Assembly: GCF_003797945.1 (NCBI RefSeq) | Contig: NZ_RKKU01000018.1 | Coordinates: 1-64,000 of the forward strand | DNA from: Pseudomonas neustonica | GTDB lineage: Bacteria; Pseudomonadota; Gammaproteobacteria; Pseudomonadales; Pseudomonadaceae | Length of the DNA: 64,000 nucleotides | Direction: 5' to 3' | Shown: positions 52,093 to 61,757 of the stretch, one piece after another | How positions within the stretch are numbered: position 1 is the stretch's first letter | Layout: each line of letters starts with the position of its first letter | Notes under the pieces: model-generated | What the model was told of the DNA's origin: nothing | The model's input: only the letters and a program-made list of their open reading frames with translations | The model's database searches: none | Position numbers and translations under genes: made by a program

Positions 52093-55000
52093 ATGCCATT
52101 CAACAGCGTACTGATCGCCAACCGCGGCGAAATCGCCATCCGCCTTGCCCGCGCACTGGCAGAGATGAATATCACCAGCGTCGCGGTCTACGCCGAAGAC
52201 GATGCCGAATCGCTACATGTACGCCGTGCCGACTCAGCCATCGCCCTCACGGGCCAGGGCGCCGCCGCCTATCTGGATATGGAGCAGTTAATCAGCGCTG
52301 CCAAGGCGCAGGGCTGTGATGGCATTCACCCAGGCTACGGTTTTCTCAGCGAAAACGCCGAGTTTGCCCGCCGTTGCCAGGCCGCGGGCATCACCTTTAT
52401 CGGCCCGGCGCCTGAGGTACTCGAGACCTTCGGCGATAAGGCCAGCGCACGGCGACTGGCATTGCAGAAGGGTGTGCCACTGGTACAAGGCACCAACGAG
52501 CCCACCTCACTGGAGCAAGCGCGCGAATTTATGCAATCACTCGGTGAGGGTGCTGCAGTGATGCTCAAGGCGCTGGCGGGTGGCGGCGGACGTGGCATGC
52601 GCGCGGTGCGTCATCTGGATGAACTGGACGAAGCCTTTGCCCGCTGCAGCTCGGAAGCCAAAAGCGCGTTTGGCAATGAGTCGCTCTATATCGAGCGCCT
52701 GATTACCCGTGCCCGGCATATCGAAGTACAGGTCATCGGCGACGGCGACGAGGTTAGCCATCTCTGGGAGCGCGACTGCACCCTGCAAAGGCGCAATCAG
52801 AAACTGCTGGAAATCGCCCCCGCCCCATCGCTCGACGCCGGTGTCCGCGAGCAACTGCTGCTTGCGGCCAGAACCCTTACCCAAGCCGTCGGCTACCGCG
52901 GTCTGTGCACTGTAGAGTTTCTGCTGGATGAAGACGCGGGCGACTTTGTGTTTATGGAGGCCAACCCGCGTATTCAGGTAGAACACACGGTCACCGAAGC
53001 CGTCACCGGCATTGATCTGGCACAAACCCAGATTCGTCTTGCCGCGGGCGCCAGCCTTGCCGAACTGGGACTGCAGCAGGCGCAGATACCCGCCGCATCA
53101 GGCTTCGCAGTGCAGCTACGGGTTAACCTGGAGAGCATGGGTGAGGACGGTAGCGCACGCCCCGCAGGTGGCATCTTGAGCGCCTACGAGCCGCCCAGCG
53201 GCCCCGGCGTACGTGTAGACGGTTATGGCTATAGCGGCTACACCACCAGCCCTCGCTTTGATTCGCTCATCGCCAAACTGATTGTGCAGGCCGATGACGA
53301 CTACGCTGGCGTGCTGCGCCGCGCCTACCGCGCTCTCTGCGAATTCCGTCTGGAAGGGGTGAGCAGCAACCTGCAGTTTCTGCAAAACCTGCTGCAGCAT
53401 GCAGCCGTCAAGGCCAACGATGTCAGTACCGGCTTCATCGAGGCGCATGCTTCGGAGCTGACCGCAAACCAATCCAGCGCGCACCCACATCGCTACTTCA
53501 GCGCCGGCAAGACGGCAGGCACCGAGCAGCAAGAGGCGATAGCCGCTCCCGCAGGAACCGAGCCGCTCAAATCCCCCGTGCAGGGTGTACTGGTCAGCCT
53601 GGATGTGGCCATTGGCGACGCCGTCGCCGCCGGCCAGCAGGTCGCGGTACTCGAAGCCATGAAGATGGAGTTTGTGGTCAAGGCTGAACAGAGCGGCATT
53701 GTTCGTGCGCTGGCGATCGAGCCCGGCGCGGGGGTATTTGAGGGCAGTGCCCTGCTCTACCTTGAGCCTGCCGAGGTGGCGGCTGACCAACAGCTGAGCG
53801 AAGAAGCCATTGATCTGGAGTACATTCGTGCGGATCTACACGAAGTACTGGAGCGACAGGCTGACCTGACCGACGAGCGCCGCCCAAAGGCGGTCGCCAA
53901 ACGCCGTAAGACCGGCCAGCGCACCGCGCGGGAGAACCTGGCGGATCTGCTCGACGACGGCAGCTTTATGGAATACGGCGGCTTTGCGCTCGCCGCCCAG
54001 CGCAGCCGCCGCACGCACGCTGAGCTGCTGGAAATGAGCCCGGCTGACGGCCTGATCACTGGCATTGGCACCATCAACGCCGCGCAATTTGGCGCTGAAG
54101 CCGCACGCTGCATGGCTCTGTCCTACGACTACACCGTATTTGCCGGTACCCAGGGTGTGACCAATCACAAGAAAACCGACCGCATGCTGGAATTGGCGGA
54201 GCAATGGCAGCTGCCGCTGGTGTTCTTCACCGAGGGCGGCGGCGGCCGGCCCGGTGATATCGACAAGGTGGGCGTAGCCGGGCTCGATTGCACTACCTTC
54301 ATGCGCATGGCGCGCCTGTCCGGCATGGTGCCGACCGTGGGTGTGGTATCCGGCCGCTGCTTTGCCGGTAACGCCGCGCTATTGGGTTGCTGCGACGTGA
54401 TCATTGCGACCGAAAACGCCACCATTGGCATGGCTGGTCCGGCGATGATTGAGGGTGGTGGCCTGGGCCGCTTTACTCCCGAGCAAGTCGGCCCGGTCAG
54501 CATGCAGAGCCCTAATGGCGTGATTGATGTGGTAGTGGCGGATGAAGCCGCCGCCACTCAGGTGGCCAAGCAATACCTCTCGTACTTTCAGGGCGACACA
54601 CCTGACTGGCAGTGCGCCGACCAGCGCGAGCTACGCCACCTGATACCGGAAAACCGTCTGCGTGTGTATGACATCCGCCAAGTCATCGACAAGCTGGCCG
54701 ACGCCGGCTCGGTACTGGAATTACGCCGACAGTTCGCGCCGGGGCTAATTACCGCGCTGATCCGTATCGAAGGCAAACCCTTCGGCCTGATTGCTAATAA
54801 CCCCATGCATCTGGGTGGCGCTATCGATGCGGTGGCCGGTGACAAGGCGGCGCGCTTCATGCAGCTGTGTCAGGCGCATGGGCTGCCCATGGTATCGCTG
54901 TGCGACACCCCCGGTTTCATGGTCGGTCCAGACGCCGAGCAGCAGGCGACTGTGCGACATGTCTCGCGCATGTTCGTCACCGCTGCCAGTCTGAGTATCC

Positions 55001-55377
55001 CGTTCTTCACTGTGGTTTTGCGCAAGGGCTACGGGCTGGGCGCACAGGCGATGGCCGCCGGCAGCTTCCACGCGCCGCTGTTTACCATCGGCTGGCCAAG
55101 CAGCGAGTTCGGCGCCATGGGACTCGAAGGTGCGGTGCGGCTGGGTTATGCCAAGGAACTGGCAGCACTGGAGGATCCCGAAGAACAGCAGGCGTTTTTC
55201 GACAAGATGGTGGCTGAGCTATACGCCCGCGGCAAGGGCATCAGCATGGCCAGCTTCCTGGAAATAGACGCCGTGATTGATCCACTGGAAACGCGTAACT
55301 GGCTGCTGCGCGGCCTCAACGCCGCGCCTGCTGAATCACGCCGCAAAGGCACTCGGCCGTTCGTGGATACCTGGTAA
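52093..55377 (+). CDS. Single-chain biotin-dependent acyl-CoA carboxylase (BC-BCCP-CT)
   Basis: 1094 residues in one chain: biotin carboxylase (about 1-450, ANRGEIAIRLARAL, ATP-grasp with KALAGGGGRGM), biotinyl domain with EAMKMEF (modified Lys about 524), and a carboxyltransferase region (about 590-1094, both halves). Most bacteria split these functions. The fused form is the long acyl-CoA carboxylase (LCC) type, and P. aeruginosa PA1400 has a similar size from memory. It would carboxylate acetyl-, propionyl- or another short/medium acyl-CoA. The ATG at 52093 follows the ligase stop closely. Pyruvate carboxylase is unlikely because no pyruvate-binding HMGL-like domain is seen. Confidence 0.88.
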   Translation: MPFNSVLIANRGEIAIRLARALAEMNITSVAVYAEDDAESLHVRRADSAIALTGQGAAAYLDMEQLISAAKAQGCDGIHPGYGFLSENAEFARRCQAAGITFIGPAPEVLETFGDKASARRLALQKGVPLVQGTNEPTSLEQAREFMQSLGEGAAVMLKALAGGGGRGMRAVRHLDELDEAFARCSSEAKSAFGNESLYIERLITRARHIEVQVIGDGDEVSHLWERDCTLQRRNQKLLEIAPAPSLDAGVREQLLLAARTLTQAVGYRGLCTVEFLLDEDAGDFVFMEANPRIQVEHTVTEAVTGIDLAQTQIRLAAGASLAELGLQQAQIPAASGFAVQLRVNLESMGEDGSARPAGGILSAYEPPSGPGVRVDGYGYSGYTTSPRFDSLIAKLIVQADDDYAGVLRRAYRALCEFRLEGVSSNLQFLQNLLQHAAVKANDVSTGFIEAHASELTANQSSAHPHRYFSAGKTAGTEQQEAIAAPAGTEPLKSPVQGVLVSLDVAIGDAVAAGQQVAVLEAMKMEFVVKAEQSGIVRALAIEPGAGVFEGSALLYLEPAEVAADQQLSEEAIDLEYIRADLHEVLERQADLTDERRPKAVAKRRKTGQRTARENLADLLDDGSFMEYGGFALAAQRSRRTHAELLEMSPADGLITGIGTINAAQFGAEAARCMALSYDYTVFAGTQGVTNHKKTDRMLELAEQWQLPLVFFTEGGGGRPGDIDKVGVAGLDCTTFMRMARLSGMVPTVGVVSGRCFAGNAALLGCCDVIIATENATIGMAGPAMIEGGGLGRFTPEQVGPVSMQSPNGVIDVVVADEAAATQVAKQYLSYFQGDTPDWQCADQRELRHLIPENRLRVYDIRQVIDKLADAGSVLELRRQFAPGLITALIRIEGKPFGLIANNPMHLGGAIDAVAGDKAARFMQLCQAHGLPMVSLCDTPGFMVGPDAEQQATVRHVSRMFVTAASLSIPFFTVVLRKGYGLGAQAMAAGSFHAPLFTIGWPSSEFGAMGLEGAVRLGYAKELAALEDPEEQQAFFDKMVAELYARGKGISMASFLEIDAVIDPLETRNWLLRGLNAAPAESRRKGTRPFVDTW

Positions 55378-55383
55378 TCCGGC

Positions 55384-57027
55384 TTAGTTCATCGTCAGCT
55401 GCAGCCGCTGAGCCTTTTCCAGCTCCAGCGGCTGATGGCTGACAATCACCAGCATACCGCTCGCCTGGCGCCGCAAAAGCGCGGCCAATACCTGCTCGCG
55501 GGTAGCGGCATCCAGGCCGGCAAAGGGCTCATCCAGCAACAACAACGGGCGCTGCGCCAGCAGCAATCGCGCCAGCGCAATGCGCCGCGCCTGTCCGCCG
55601 GAGACTTGCGCGCCGTACTCGCCAAGCGTGGTATTCAACTGCGCCGGCCGAGCACGCGCCCAATCCGCCAGTGCAACATCCTCCAGCACTGCCCAGAGCT
55701 GCTGCTCCGTAGCCGCTGGCTGCCCCAAACGCAGGTTTTCAGCCAGCGTCATATCGAATATGTCCAGCTGCTGCGGCAGGTATCCGATGACGGAGCGCCA
55801 CTGCCAGTGCTCGTATGCCTTGCCGTTCAACAAGCGCTCGCCACTATAGTCCAGCGGTTCGCCGGCCAGCACCTCCAGCAGGGTAGACTTGCCACAACCG
55901 GAGGGGCCGCTCAGCAATAGTACGTCGCCCGCCTTCAGCTGCAGATCAACCTGCTGCGGACCGCTCAGCGCTCCCTCGTGCCGTGCGCTCAGACCACTCA
56001 GACTCAAGCTGTACAACTCGGTCAGTGCCGCCGCACCCTGCTCTGTCTGCTTTGCCGGCTCGCTGGTCAACTGGTTCAGTCGGTCGCGCGCGGCCTGGCT
56101 CAACCCCAATGCAATAAAACTCTGCGCCAGCGGCAACAGCACCTCCGTCAAGCCCAACAGCCCCAGCACCGCCGCCAACAGCAAAGGCAAACTAAGTTCG
56201 CCAGCCTGTACCAGCAAGCCGCCCTGCCAGAGCATACCCAACAAACTCAAGGACAAGCCAAGCTGTTGCCCCGCAGCAATCAGGCTGACCCATTGCTGCT
56301 GTCGCAGGCGCTGCGCGCTGAAGCGCTGATCTTCACCAGCAAACACCGCCTGACGTGCCGACCAACGCTGCCAAAGCAGCAGCGGGGTCAGCATCTGCAG
56401 ATTATCCAGCAACAGAATGCGCCGCTGCTCGGCGAGCCCGACGTCGGCCCGTGCCAGTCGAGCAGCGTGCCGCCCCGCCAGCAAGGGCAACAGCAACCAG
56501 GCCAACAGCACACCCGGCAGCGCTGCCAACGCCAGCAAGGGCGCCAGTAGATAAAAGCCACCCAGCAACACCGCGGTTAACAGCGACGCCCAGAACCAGG
56601 GCGCGACCACCCGCAGGGGAAAGAAGTCGAGCAGATCAATATCCGCTACCAGACGATGCATAGCGCTGCTGGAGCGGGTCACCGCGCTGTGACCGCGCCC
56701 CGCGACACGGGCGAACAGGCTGATGCGCAAATCCTTTAGCAAGCCGAGTGCTGCGTGGTGCGATGCCAGCCGCTCGGCGTAGCGTCCACCAGTGCGCACA
56801 ATGGCGCACAGGCGAATCAGTGCCGCCGGCCGAAAATAGTCAAAGCCGTAAGCCGCTGTGGTGGTCAAACCCGCCAGTGCCGCCGCGCTGATAAACCAGC
56901 CGGATATTGCCAGCAACGAGATGGCAGCAAACAGGGTGCAGCCCCCCAGAAACAGCGCCAGATTCCACTCACCCATACGACTACGCAACAAGCCGCGCAG
57001 CCGTATCGAGTTCAGTTTCCGATTCAT
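55384..57027 (-). CDS. cydC: Cysteine/glutathione ABC exporter subunit CydC, second copy (downstream of cydX)
   Basis: 547 residues. A six-helix exporter domain (about 1-300) is followed by a nucleotide-binding domain with GPSGCGKST, VSGGQARRIAL and LLLLDEPFAGLD. CydDC exports glutathione/cysteine to the periplasm and is needed for cytochrome bd maturation. The ATG at 57027 overlaps the cydD stop (ATGA). A longer frame has a non-homologous front. It differs from the copy at 61839 throughout the membrane domain, so this is an old paralogue. Its end is 6 bp from the convergent carboxylase end. Confidence 0.88.
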   Translation of the reverse strand: MNRKLNSIRLRGLLRSRMGEWNLALFLGGCTLFAAISLLAISGWFISAAALAGLTTTAAYGFDYFRPAALIRLCAIVRTGGRYAERLASHHAALGLLKDLRISLFARVAGRGHSAVTRSSSAMHRLVADIDLLDFFPLRVVAPWFWASLLTAVLLGGFYLLAPLLALAALPGVLLAWLLLPLLAGRHAARLARADVGLAEQRRILLLDNLQMLTPLLLWQRWSARQAVFAGEDQRFSAQRLRQQQWVSLIAAGQQLGLSLSLLGMLWQGGLLVQAGELSLPLLLAAVLGLLGLTEVLLPLAQSFIALGLSQAARDRLNQLTSEPAKQTEQGAAALTELYSLSLSGLSARHEGALSGPQQVDLQLKAGDVLLLSGPSGCGKSTLLEVLAGEPLDYSGERLLNGKAYEHWQWRSVIGYLPQQLDIFDMTLAENLRLGQPAATEQQLWAVLEDVALADWARARPAQLNTTLGEYGAQVSGGQARRIALARLLLAQRPLLLLDEPFAGLDAATREQVLAALLRRQASGMLVIVSHQPLELEKAQRLQLTMN

Positions 57028-58742
57028 GCTGTCACCTGCGTTACGCTGGGCGCATCCAGACTGACGACCCGGTCCACCCACTCCAGGCCACCGAGTTCAT
57101 GACTGACCAACAGCACAGTGCGCCCCTGACTGAGGCGCTCCAGCAACGCGTTGATATGCGCAGCTGTTTGCGGATCAAGGTGGGCTGTAGGTTCGTCCAG
57201 CAGCCAGACCGGTGTGTCACGCAGCAACAGCTGCGCCAGTGCCAATCGGCTCAGCTGACCACCCGACAACCCCAGCCCACGCTCACCCAGGGGCGTTTGT
57301 AGCTGCAAGGGTAGCTGGCGGATAAGCGGCCAAAGGGCGACCTGATCCAGTACCGCGACCAATTGCGCGTCGCTGGCTTCGGGGGCCGCCAGACGCAGAT
57401 TGTCTGCCAGATTGCCGTGCAGGAGTTGTGGCTGCTGTGACAGGAAGCCCAGCTGTTGATGCCAATCTGCGCGCCGCAGTGTCAGCAGCGATTGCTGATT
57501 GATGCGAATCTCACCACCGTAAGGGAGAAAACCGAGCACGGCCTGCAGCAGGCTGGACTTGCCACTGCCGCTGGCGCCCTGCAGCACTACTCGCTCACCC
57601 GCAGCCAGCTGCAAGTTGAAGGGTGCCAGGCGCTGGGCTATGTCGAGCTGGTGAAACGCCAGTGACGGCGCCGTACTCAACTGCAACGGCTGCTGCCCCG
57701 GATGCTGCCAAACCTGCAACTCAAGCAGCGGCATTAGCTCGGTCAGTGCGGCCTCGGCTTCTGCCTTGGCGTGATAGTCCGAGCCCAACTGACGCAACGG
57801 GTTATAAAACTCGGGCGCCAACAGCAGAATAAACAAGGCGCCCTGGTAAGGCACCGGAATACTGCCCTTGGCCCAGGGCAGTATTCCCAGCAGACCTAGG
57901 CCCAGGTAAAGCGCCACCAGCGCGATAGCCAGCGCCGAGAAGAACTCCAGTACCGCACCAGACAAAAAGGCCATACGCAGCACGCCCATGGTGCCGGCAC
58001 GGTAGTGCTCGGCCGCCTGGGTCACCTCAGCCTCGGCTTGCGGTACCGCCTGCAGATGCTGAAGCGTCTTCAAGCCACGCAACAAATCCATAAAGCGGCC
58101 ACTCATACGCGCCAGGGCAACAAACTGCTTCTGGCTGGCAGCGGCGGCCGCTTTACCCAACAAAACCATAAAAAGCGGTACCAGCGGTGCCGTAACCAGC
58201 ATCAGGATGCCAGCCAGTGGGCTGTAATAGAAAATGCAGAGCAGCAGCGTAAGCGGCACCAACACCACCAGATAGCGCTGCACGTGATAGCGGCTGATAT
58301 AACCATCCAGCGCATCAACCTGCTCCAGCAGGCGGCTGCCCAACACCGCATCGGCGCCCAGCGCCTGCCTTCCTGGCCCCAGCGCCGCCAACTGTGCCAA
58401 CAACTGTTCACGCAGTCCGCTACGCGCTCGCAGGCTGACCTGCTGACAGAGCCGTTCGCGGCCATACTGCAACAGCGGGCGCAGCAGCAGACAAAGCAGC
58501 AACCAGGGCAGAAGATCGCGCAACAGACTGACGTTCAGCGCGGCGGCGCCTAGCTGCTGCCACGCCACTAGCCAATCGGAGAACAATAGCGCCAGCAACC
58601 AGCTTTGCCACACCAGCAGCAAGGCCGAGATATAGCCCAGCATCAGCGCAGCGTTCAGCAATGGCTTGTGCGGCGCCAGCACCTGACGCAGCCAGTGCTG
58701 TACGCCGCCGCGAGAGGCCTCAGTCGGTCTGATCTTCTTCAC
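57024..58742 (-). CDS. cydD: Cysteine/glutathione ABC exporter subunit CydD, second copy
   Basis: 572 residues, near the 588 of E. coli CydD. A membrane domain (about 20-310) and an ATPase domain with GASGSGKSS, LGLSGGQLSRLAL and WLLDEPTAHLD are present. The first plausible start is a GTG at 58742, which lies inside cydX (23-bp overlap), so translation is likely coupled. Frames starting further upstream run through cydX in a different frame and are not homologous. The start is not certain. Confidence 0.87.
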   Translation of the reverse strand: MKKIRPTEASRGGVQHWLRQVLAPHKPLLNAALMLGYISALLLVWQSWLLALLFSDWLVAWQQLGAAALNVSLLRDLLPWLLLCLLLRPLLQYGRERLCQQVSLRARSGLREQLLAQLAALGPGRQALGADAVLGSRLLEQVDALDGYISRYHVQRYLVVLVPLTLLLCIFYYSPLAGILMLVTAPLVPLFMVLLGKAAAAASQKQFVALARMSGRFMDLLRGLKTLQHLQAVPQAEAEVTQAAEHYRAGTMGVLRMAFLSGAVLEFFSALAIALVALYLGLGLLGILPWAKGSIPVPYQGALFILLLAPEFYNPLRQLGSDYHAKAEAEAALTELMPLLELQVWQHPGQQPLQLSTAPSLAFHQLDIAQRLAPFNLQLAAGERVVLQGASGSGKSSLLQAVLGFLPYGGEIRINQQSLLTLRRADWHQQLGFLSQQPQLLHGNLADNLRLAAPEASDAQLVAVLDQVALWPLIRQLPLQLQTPLGERGLGLSGGQLSRLALAQLLLRDTPVWLLDEPTAHLDPQTAAHINALLERLSQGRTVLLVSHELGGLEWVDRVVSLDAPSVTQVTA

Positions 58743-58833
58743 CCACGTAGCCGTTGAGTTCCAACCACATCGCGTTGACGATGGCGAAAGACGAAGCCAG
58801 CAGCACACCCAGAATCCAAGCGAAATACCACAT
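58720..58833 (-). CDS. cydX: Cytochrome bd accessory small subunit CydX
   Basis: 37 residues too short for usual gene calling: MWYFAWILGVLLASSF begins one membrane helix, then AIVNAMWLELNGY and an acidic tail EEDQTD. The N-terminal Trp-Tyr-Phe and the late WLE-N are the CydX hallmark. AAGGAG lies 6 nt before the ATG, and it starts 10 bp after the cydB stop. CydX stabilises the haems of CydAB. Confidence 0.93.
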   Translation of the reverse strand: MWYFAWILGVLLASSFAIVNAMWLELNGYVGEEDQTD

Positions 58834-58843
58834 TGCGTTCTCC

Positions 58844-59986
58844 TTAATACATGCTGTGAGTGTTGTCGCGAATTTGCTGTTCATTCAGGCGGCCGCGCAT
58901 CACGAAATAACCCCAGGCGGTGTAGGCCAGAATCAGCGGTACAAACACACAGGCCACCACAAACATGATCGATAACGTGGTTTCACTGGCGGTAGCATCC
59001 CACATGGTCAAACTGTGATTAGGCATCAAGGATGACGGCATAACGAAGGGGAACATGCTGATGCCAGTGGTAACCAGCACCATCGCCATCGCCAAAGCCG
59101 AGCTGACAAAGGCCGACACGTGCCAGGTCAAGCGACTGAACAGCGAGCACAATACGAAGCCGATAACACCCAACGCCGGCACCAGCCACAGCAGCGGTTG
59201 CTTGCCATAATTGTTGAACCAGGCACCCGATACCACTTCCACTACCTTGTCAGTTGTATGGTTGGCACCGTTGGTGTCAATCACACTGACCACTTGGTAA
59301 CCGTCGACCCCCAGCCACAGCCAGACACCGCCGAGAACAAAGAGTACGGCACAAGTCAGCGACAGCAGACTGGCGATCCGCTCGCTGCGCGCCTTGATTT
59401 GCCCTTCGCTCTTGAGTTGCAGATAGGCTGCGCCGTGATTGACGAACATCAGCAGGCTCAGAACGCCGGCCAGCAACGCAAAAGGATTGAGCAAACCCAG
59501 CAGATTGCCGGTGTAGTCCAGTCGCAACAGGTTATCGAACTGGAAGGGCACGCCCTGCAACAGGTTGCCAAAGGCGACACCGAAGATCAGCGCTGGCACA
59601 GCAGAGCCCAGCGTCAGCAACCAGTCCCAGCGGCTGCGCCACTGCTCATTGTCGATCTTGGAGCGATACTCCAGCGCCAGCGGGCGCAGGAAGAGTGCAA
59701 ATAGCGTCAGCATCATGGCCAGATAAAAGCCACTGAACGAGGCGGCGTAGACCGTCGGCCAGGCGGCGAACAGCGCGCCGCCTGCCGTCACCAGCCAGAC
59801 CTGATTACCATCCCAATGTGGCGCAATGGTATTGATCATGACACGGCGCTCGTCGTTGTTCTTGCCCACGACCTTGAGCAGTGCTGCCACGCCCATATCA
59901 AACCCGTCGGTGACCGAAAAGCCAATCAGTAGCACACCAATCAGCAACCACCAGATAAACCGCAGCGCTTCATAATCCATGATCAA
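58844..59986 (-). CDS. cydB: Cytochrome bd ubiquinol oxidase subunit II
   Basis: 380 residues with eight or nine helices, typical for the CydB subunit that supports haem binding in CydA. Conserved early residues are SVTDGFDMGVAALL and APHWDGNQVWL. The start overlaps cydA by 4 bp (ATGA). An internal ATG two codons later is equally possible. Confidence 0.95.
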   Translation of the reverse strand: MIMDYEALRFIWWLLIGVLLIGFSVTDGFDMGVAALLKVVGKNNDERRVMINTIAPHWDGNQVWLVTAGGALFAAWPTVYAASFSGFYLAMMLTLFALFLRPLALEYRSKIDNEQWRSRWDWLLTLGSAVPALIFGVAFGNLLQGVPFQFDNLLRLDYTGNLLGLLNPFALLAGVLSLLMFVNHGAAYLQLKSEGQIKARSERIASLLSLTCAVLFVLGGVWLWLGVDGYQVVSVIDTNGANHTTDKVVEVVSGAWFNNYGKQPLLWLVPALGVIGFVLCSLFSRLTWHVSAFVSSALAMAMVLVTTGISMFPFVMPSSLMPNHSLTMWDATASETTLSIMFVVACVFVPLILAYTAWGYFVMRGRLNEQQIRDNTHSMY

Positions 59987-61545
59987 GCCTCCTGTACATG
60001 GGTGGTTTCAAGGTCATAGCGACCGGTATGCAGGCTGGACGGGCCCTTGCGTGCATATTTGGTCATCAGCCATACCTCGATAATCACGAAGATGGTGTAC
60101 AGCACAGCAATGGAAATCAGCGTGAACCACACTTCGCTAACCGACAGACTCGACACCGCCAAATGGGTTGGCAGAATTTCACCAATGGCCCAGGGCTGGC
60201 GGCCGTATTCGGCAACAAACCAGCCGGTCTCACAGGCAATCCAAGGCAGCGGCAGACTGAATATGGCGAACTTGAGCAGCCACTTGGGTTTATCCGGAGT
60301 GCGCCGCGCGCTATGCCAGAAGGCGCAAGCGAACAGCAACAACATCAGCATGCCGCAGCCCACCATCACACGGAAGCTCCAGAACAGCGGCCAGACCTTG
60401 GGCACGGTCGCCTCTACTGCCGCCGCGATTTCTTCCGGGCTGGCGTTAAGCACATCGTCGGTATAACCACTGAGCAGCAGACCAAACCCGAGGTCATCGC
60501 GCACCGCGTTAAAGGCCTCCAGCGTGGTCGCAGATTTGTCGCCGGCACGAATACGCTGCATCAAATCGTAAGCTTGCTGCCCACGCACGATTCGCTTCAG
60601 GTTGTTCTCTTTGATCTCACGCAGGCCGGGCACCTGCTCGTCCAGCGAGCGAGTCGCAATCAAGCCCAGTACCGCAGGAATCTTGACGGCATAATCGGTG
60701 TGCTGCGTTTCCTCGTTGGGCAAGCCAAACAGGGTAAAGGCAGCAGGCGCTTCCTGGGTTTCCCACTCCGCCTCGATTGCGGCCAGCTTCACTTGCTGCA
60801 CCTCACCGGCCTCGTAGCCCGACTCGTCACCCAAGACGATGACCGACAATACGCCGGCCAGACCAAACGCGGATGCAATGGCAAAACTGCGACGGGCAAA
60901 CGGCAGATCACGCCCCTTGAGCAGATACCAGCTGGAAATGGCCAGCATGAAAATGGCGCCGGTGACATAGCCAGCCGAAACGGTATGTACAAACTTGACC
61001 TGCGCGACCGGATTCAACAGCACTTCCGCGAAGCTGGTCATTTCCATGCGCATGGTTTCAATATTGAACTCGGAGCCAATCGGGTATTGCATCCAGCCGT
61101 TGGCGATCAGGATCCATAGCGCCGACAGGTTGGTGGCAATCGCCATTAACCAGGTCACCGCCAGATGCTTGACCTTACTCATGCGCTCCCAGCCAAAGAA
61201 GAACAGACCAAAAAGCGTGGACTCAAGAAAGAAAGCCATCAAGGCTTCGATCGCCAGAGGCGCGCCAAAGATGTCGCCGACATAATGCGAGTAGTAGGCC
61301 CAGTTCGTACCAAACTGGAACTCCATCGCCAAGCCGGTGGTTACGCCAAGAGCAAAGTTGATACCGAACAACTTGCCCCAGAACTGGGTCATATCGCGGT
61401 ATATCTGTTTGCCGGTCATCACATACACCGACTCCATAATGGCCAGCAAAAAAGCCATCCCTAGCGTCAGAGGTACGAACAGAAAGTGAATCATGGCAGT
61501 CAGGGCAAACTGCATTCTGGAAAGATCAACAATGTCCATCTGCAT
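59983..61545 (-). CDS. cydA: Cytochrome bd ubiquinol oxidase subunit I
   Basis: 520 residues, the haem-bearing subunit that oxidises ubiquinol and reduces O2 to water. H20 (E. coli H19), a Glu in FFLESTLFG, a His in KFVHTVSAG (H186) and the Met in FRVMVGCGM (M393) are all present, as is the bd signature GWFVAEYGRQPW. The Q-loop is the long type. These residues separate it from the CIO type, which has a shorter loop. It gives high-affinity O2 respiration resistant to NO and sulfide. Confidence 0.95.
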   Translation of the reverse strand: MQMDIVDLSRMQFALTAMIHFLFVPLTLGMAFLLAIMESVYVMTGKQIYRDMTQFWGKLFGINFALGVTTGLAMEFQFGTNWAYYSHYVGDIFGAPLAIEALMAFFLESTLFGLFFFGWERMSKVKHLAVTWLMAIATNLSALWILIANGWMQYPIGSEFNIETMRMEMTSFAEVLLNPVAQVKFVHTVSAGYVTGAIFMLAISSWYLLKGRDLPFARRSFAIASAFGLAGVLSVIVLGDESGYEAGEVQQVKLAAIEAEWETQEAPAAFTLFGLPNEETQHTDYAVKIPAVLGLIATRSLDEQVPGLREIKENNLKRIVRGQQAYDLMQRIRAGDKSATTLEAFNAVRDDLGFGLLLSGYTDDVLNASPEEIAAAVEATVPKVWPLFWSFRVMVGCGMLMLLLFACAFWHSARRTPDKPKWLLKFAIFSLPLPWIACETGWFVAEYGRQPWAIGEILPTHLAVSSLSVSEVWFTLISIAVLYTIFVIIEVWLMTKYARKGPSSLHTGRYDLETTHVQEA

Positions 61546-61738
61546 GCTCCGTAGCAGTGCGGAAAATCAGGAAGGGCCGTCAGATCAGGTTGGCACCTCC
61601 GGCAAGCCCTTGGCACAAAGCCGTCTCAGGGCAAACGTGGAGCCTTGACTGTTTTGTCAGCCGCGGGCTGGGCGCGAGCGCGCAAGCCTTTGCACATTGA
61701 GTGCCGAGCCACAGTACAGTGCGCTTGCAGCTGGCTAA

Positions 61739-61752
61739 TTGACATGCATCAA
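61739..61752. promoter_or_regulatory. ANR/FNR-like box upstream of cydA
   Basis: Reads TTGACATGCATCAA (TTGAT-GCAT-GTCAA on the minus strand), nine of ten matches to TTGAT-N4-ATCAA. ANR would activate cydABX at low oxygen. The centre is about 200 bp from the cydA start, so the promoter would be well upstream, leaving a long leader. Confidence 0.6.
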
Positions 61753-61757
61753 CAATA

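Noticed and set aside
59998-61119. 373-codon plus-strand frame opposite cydA
   Set aside because: Antisense shadow with no recognisable domain. cydA has haem ligands and the bd signature.
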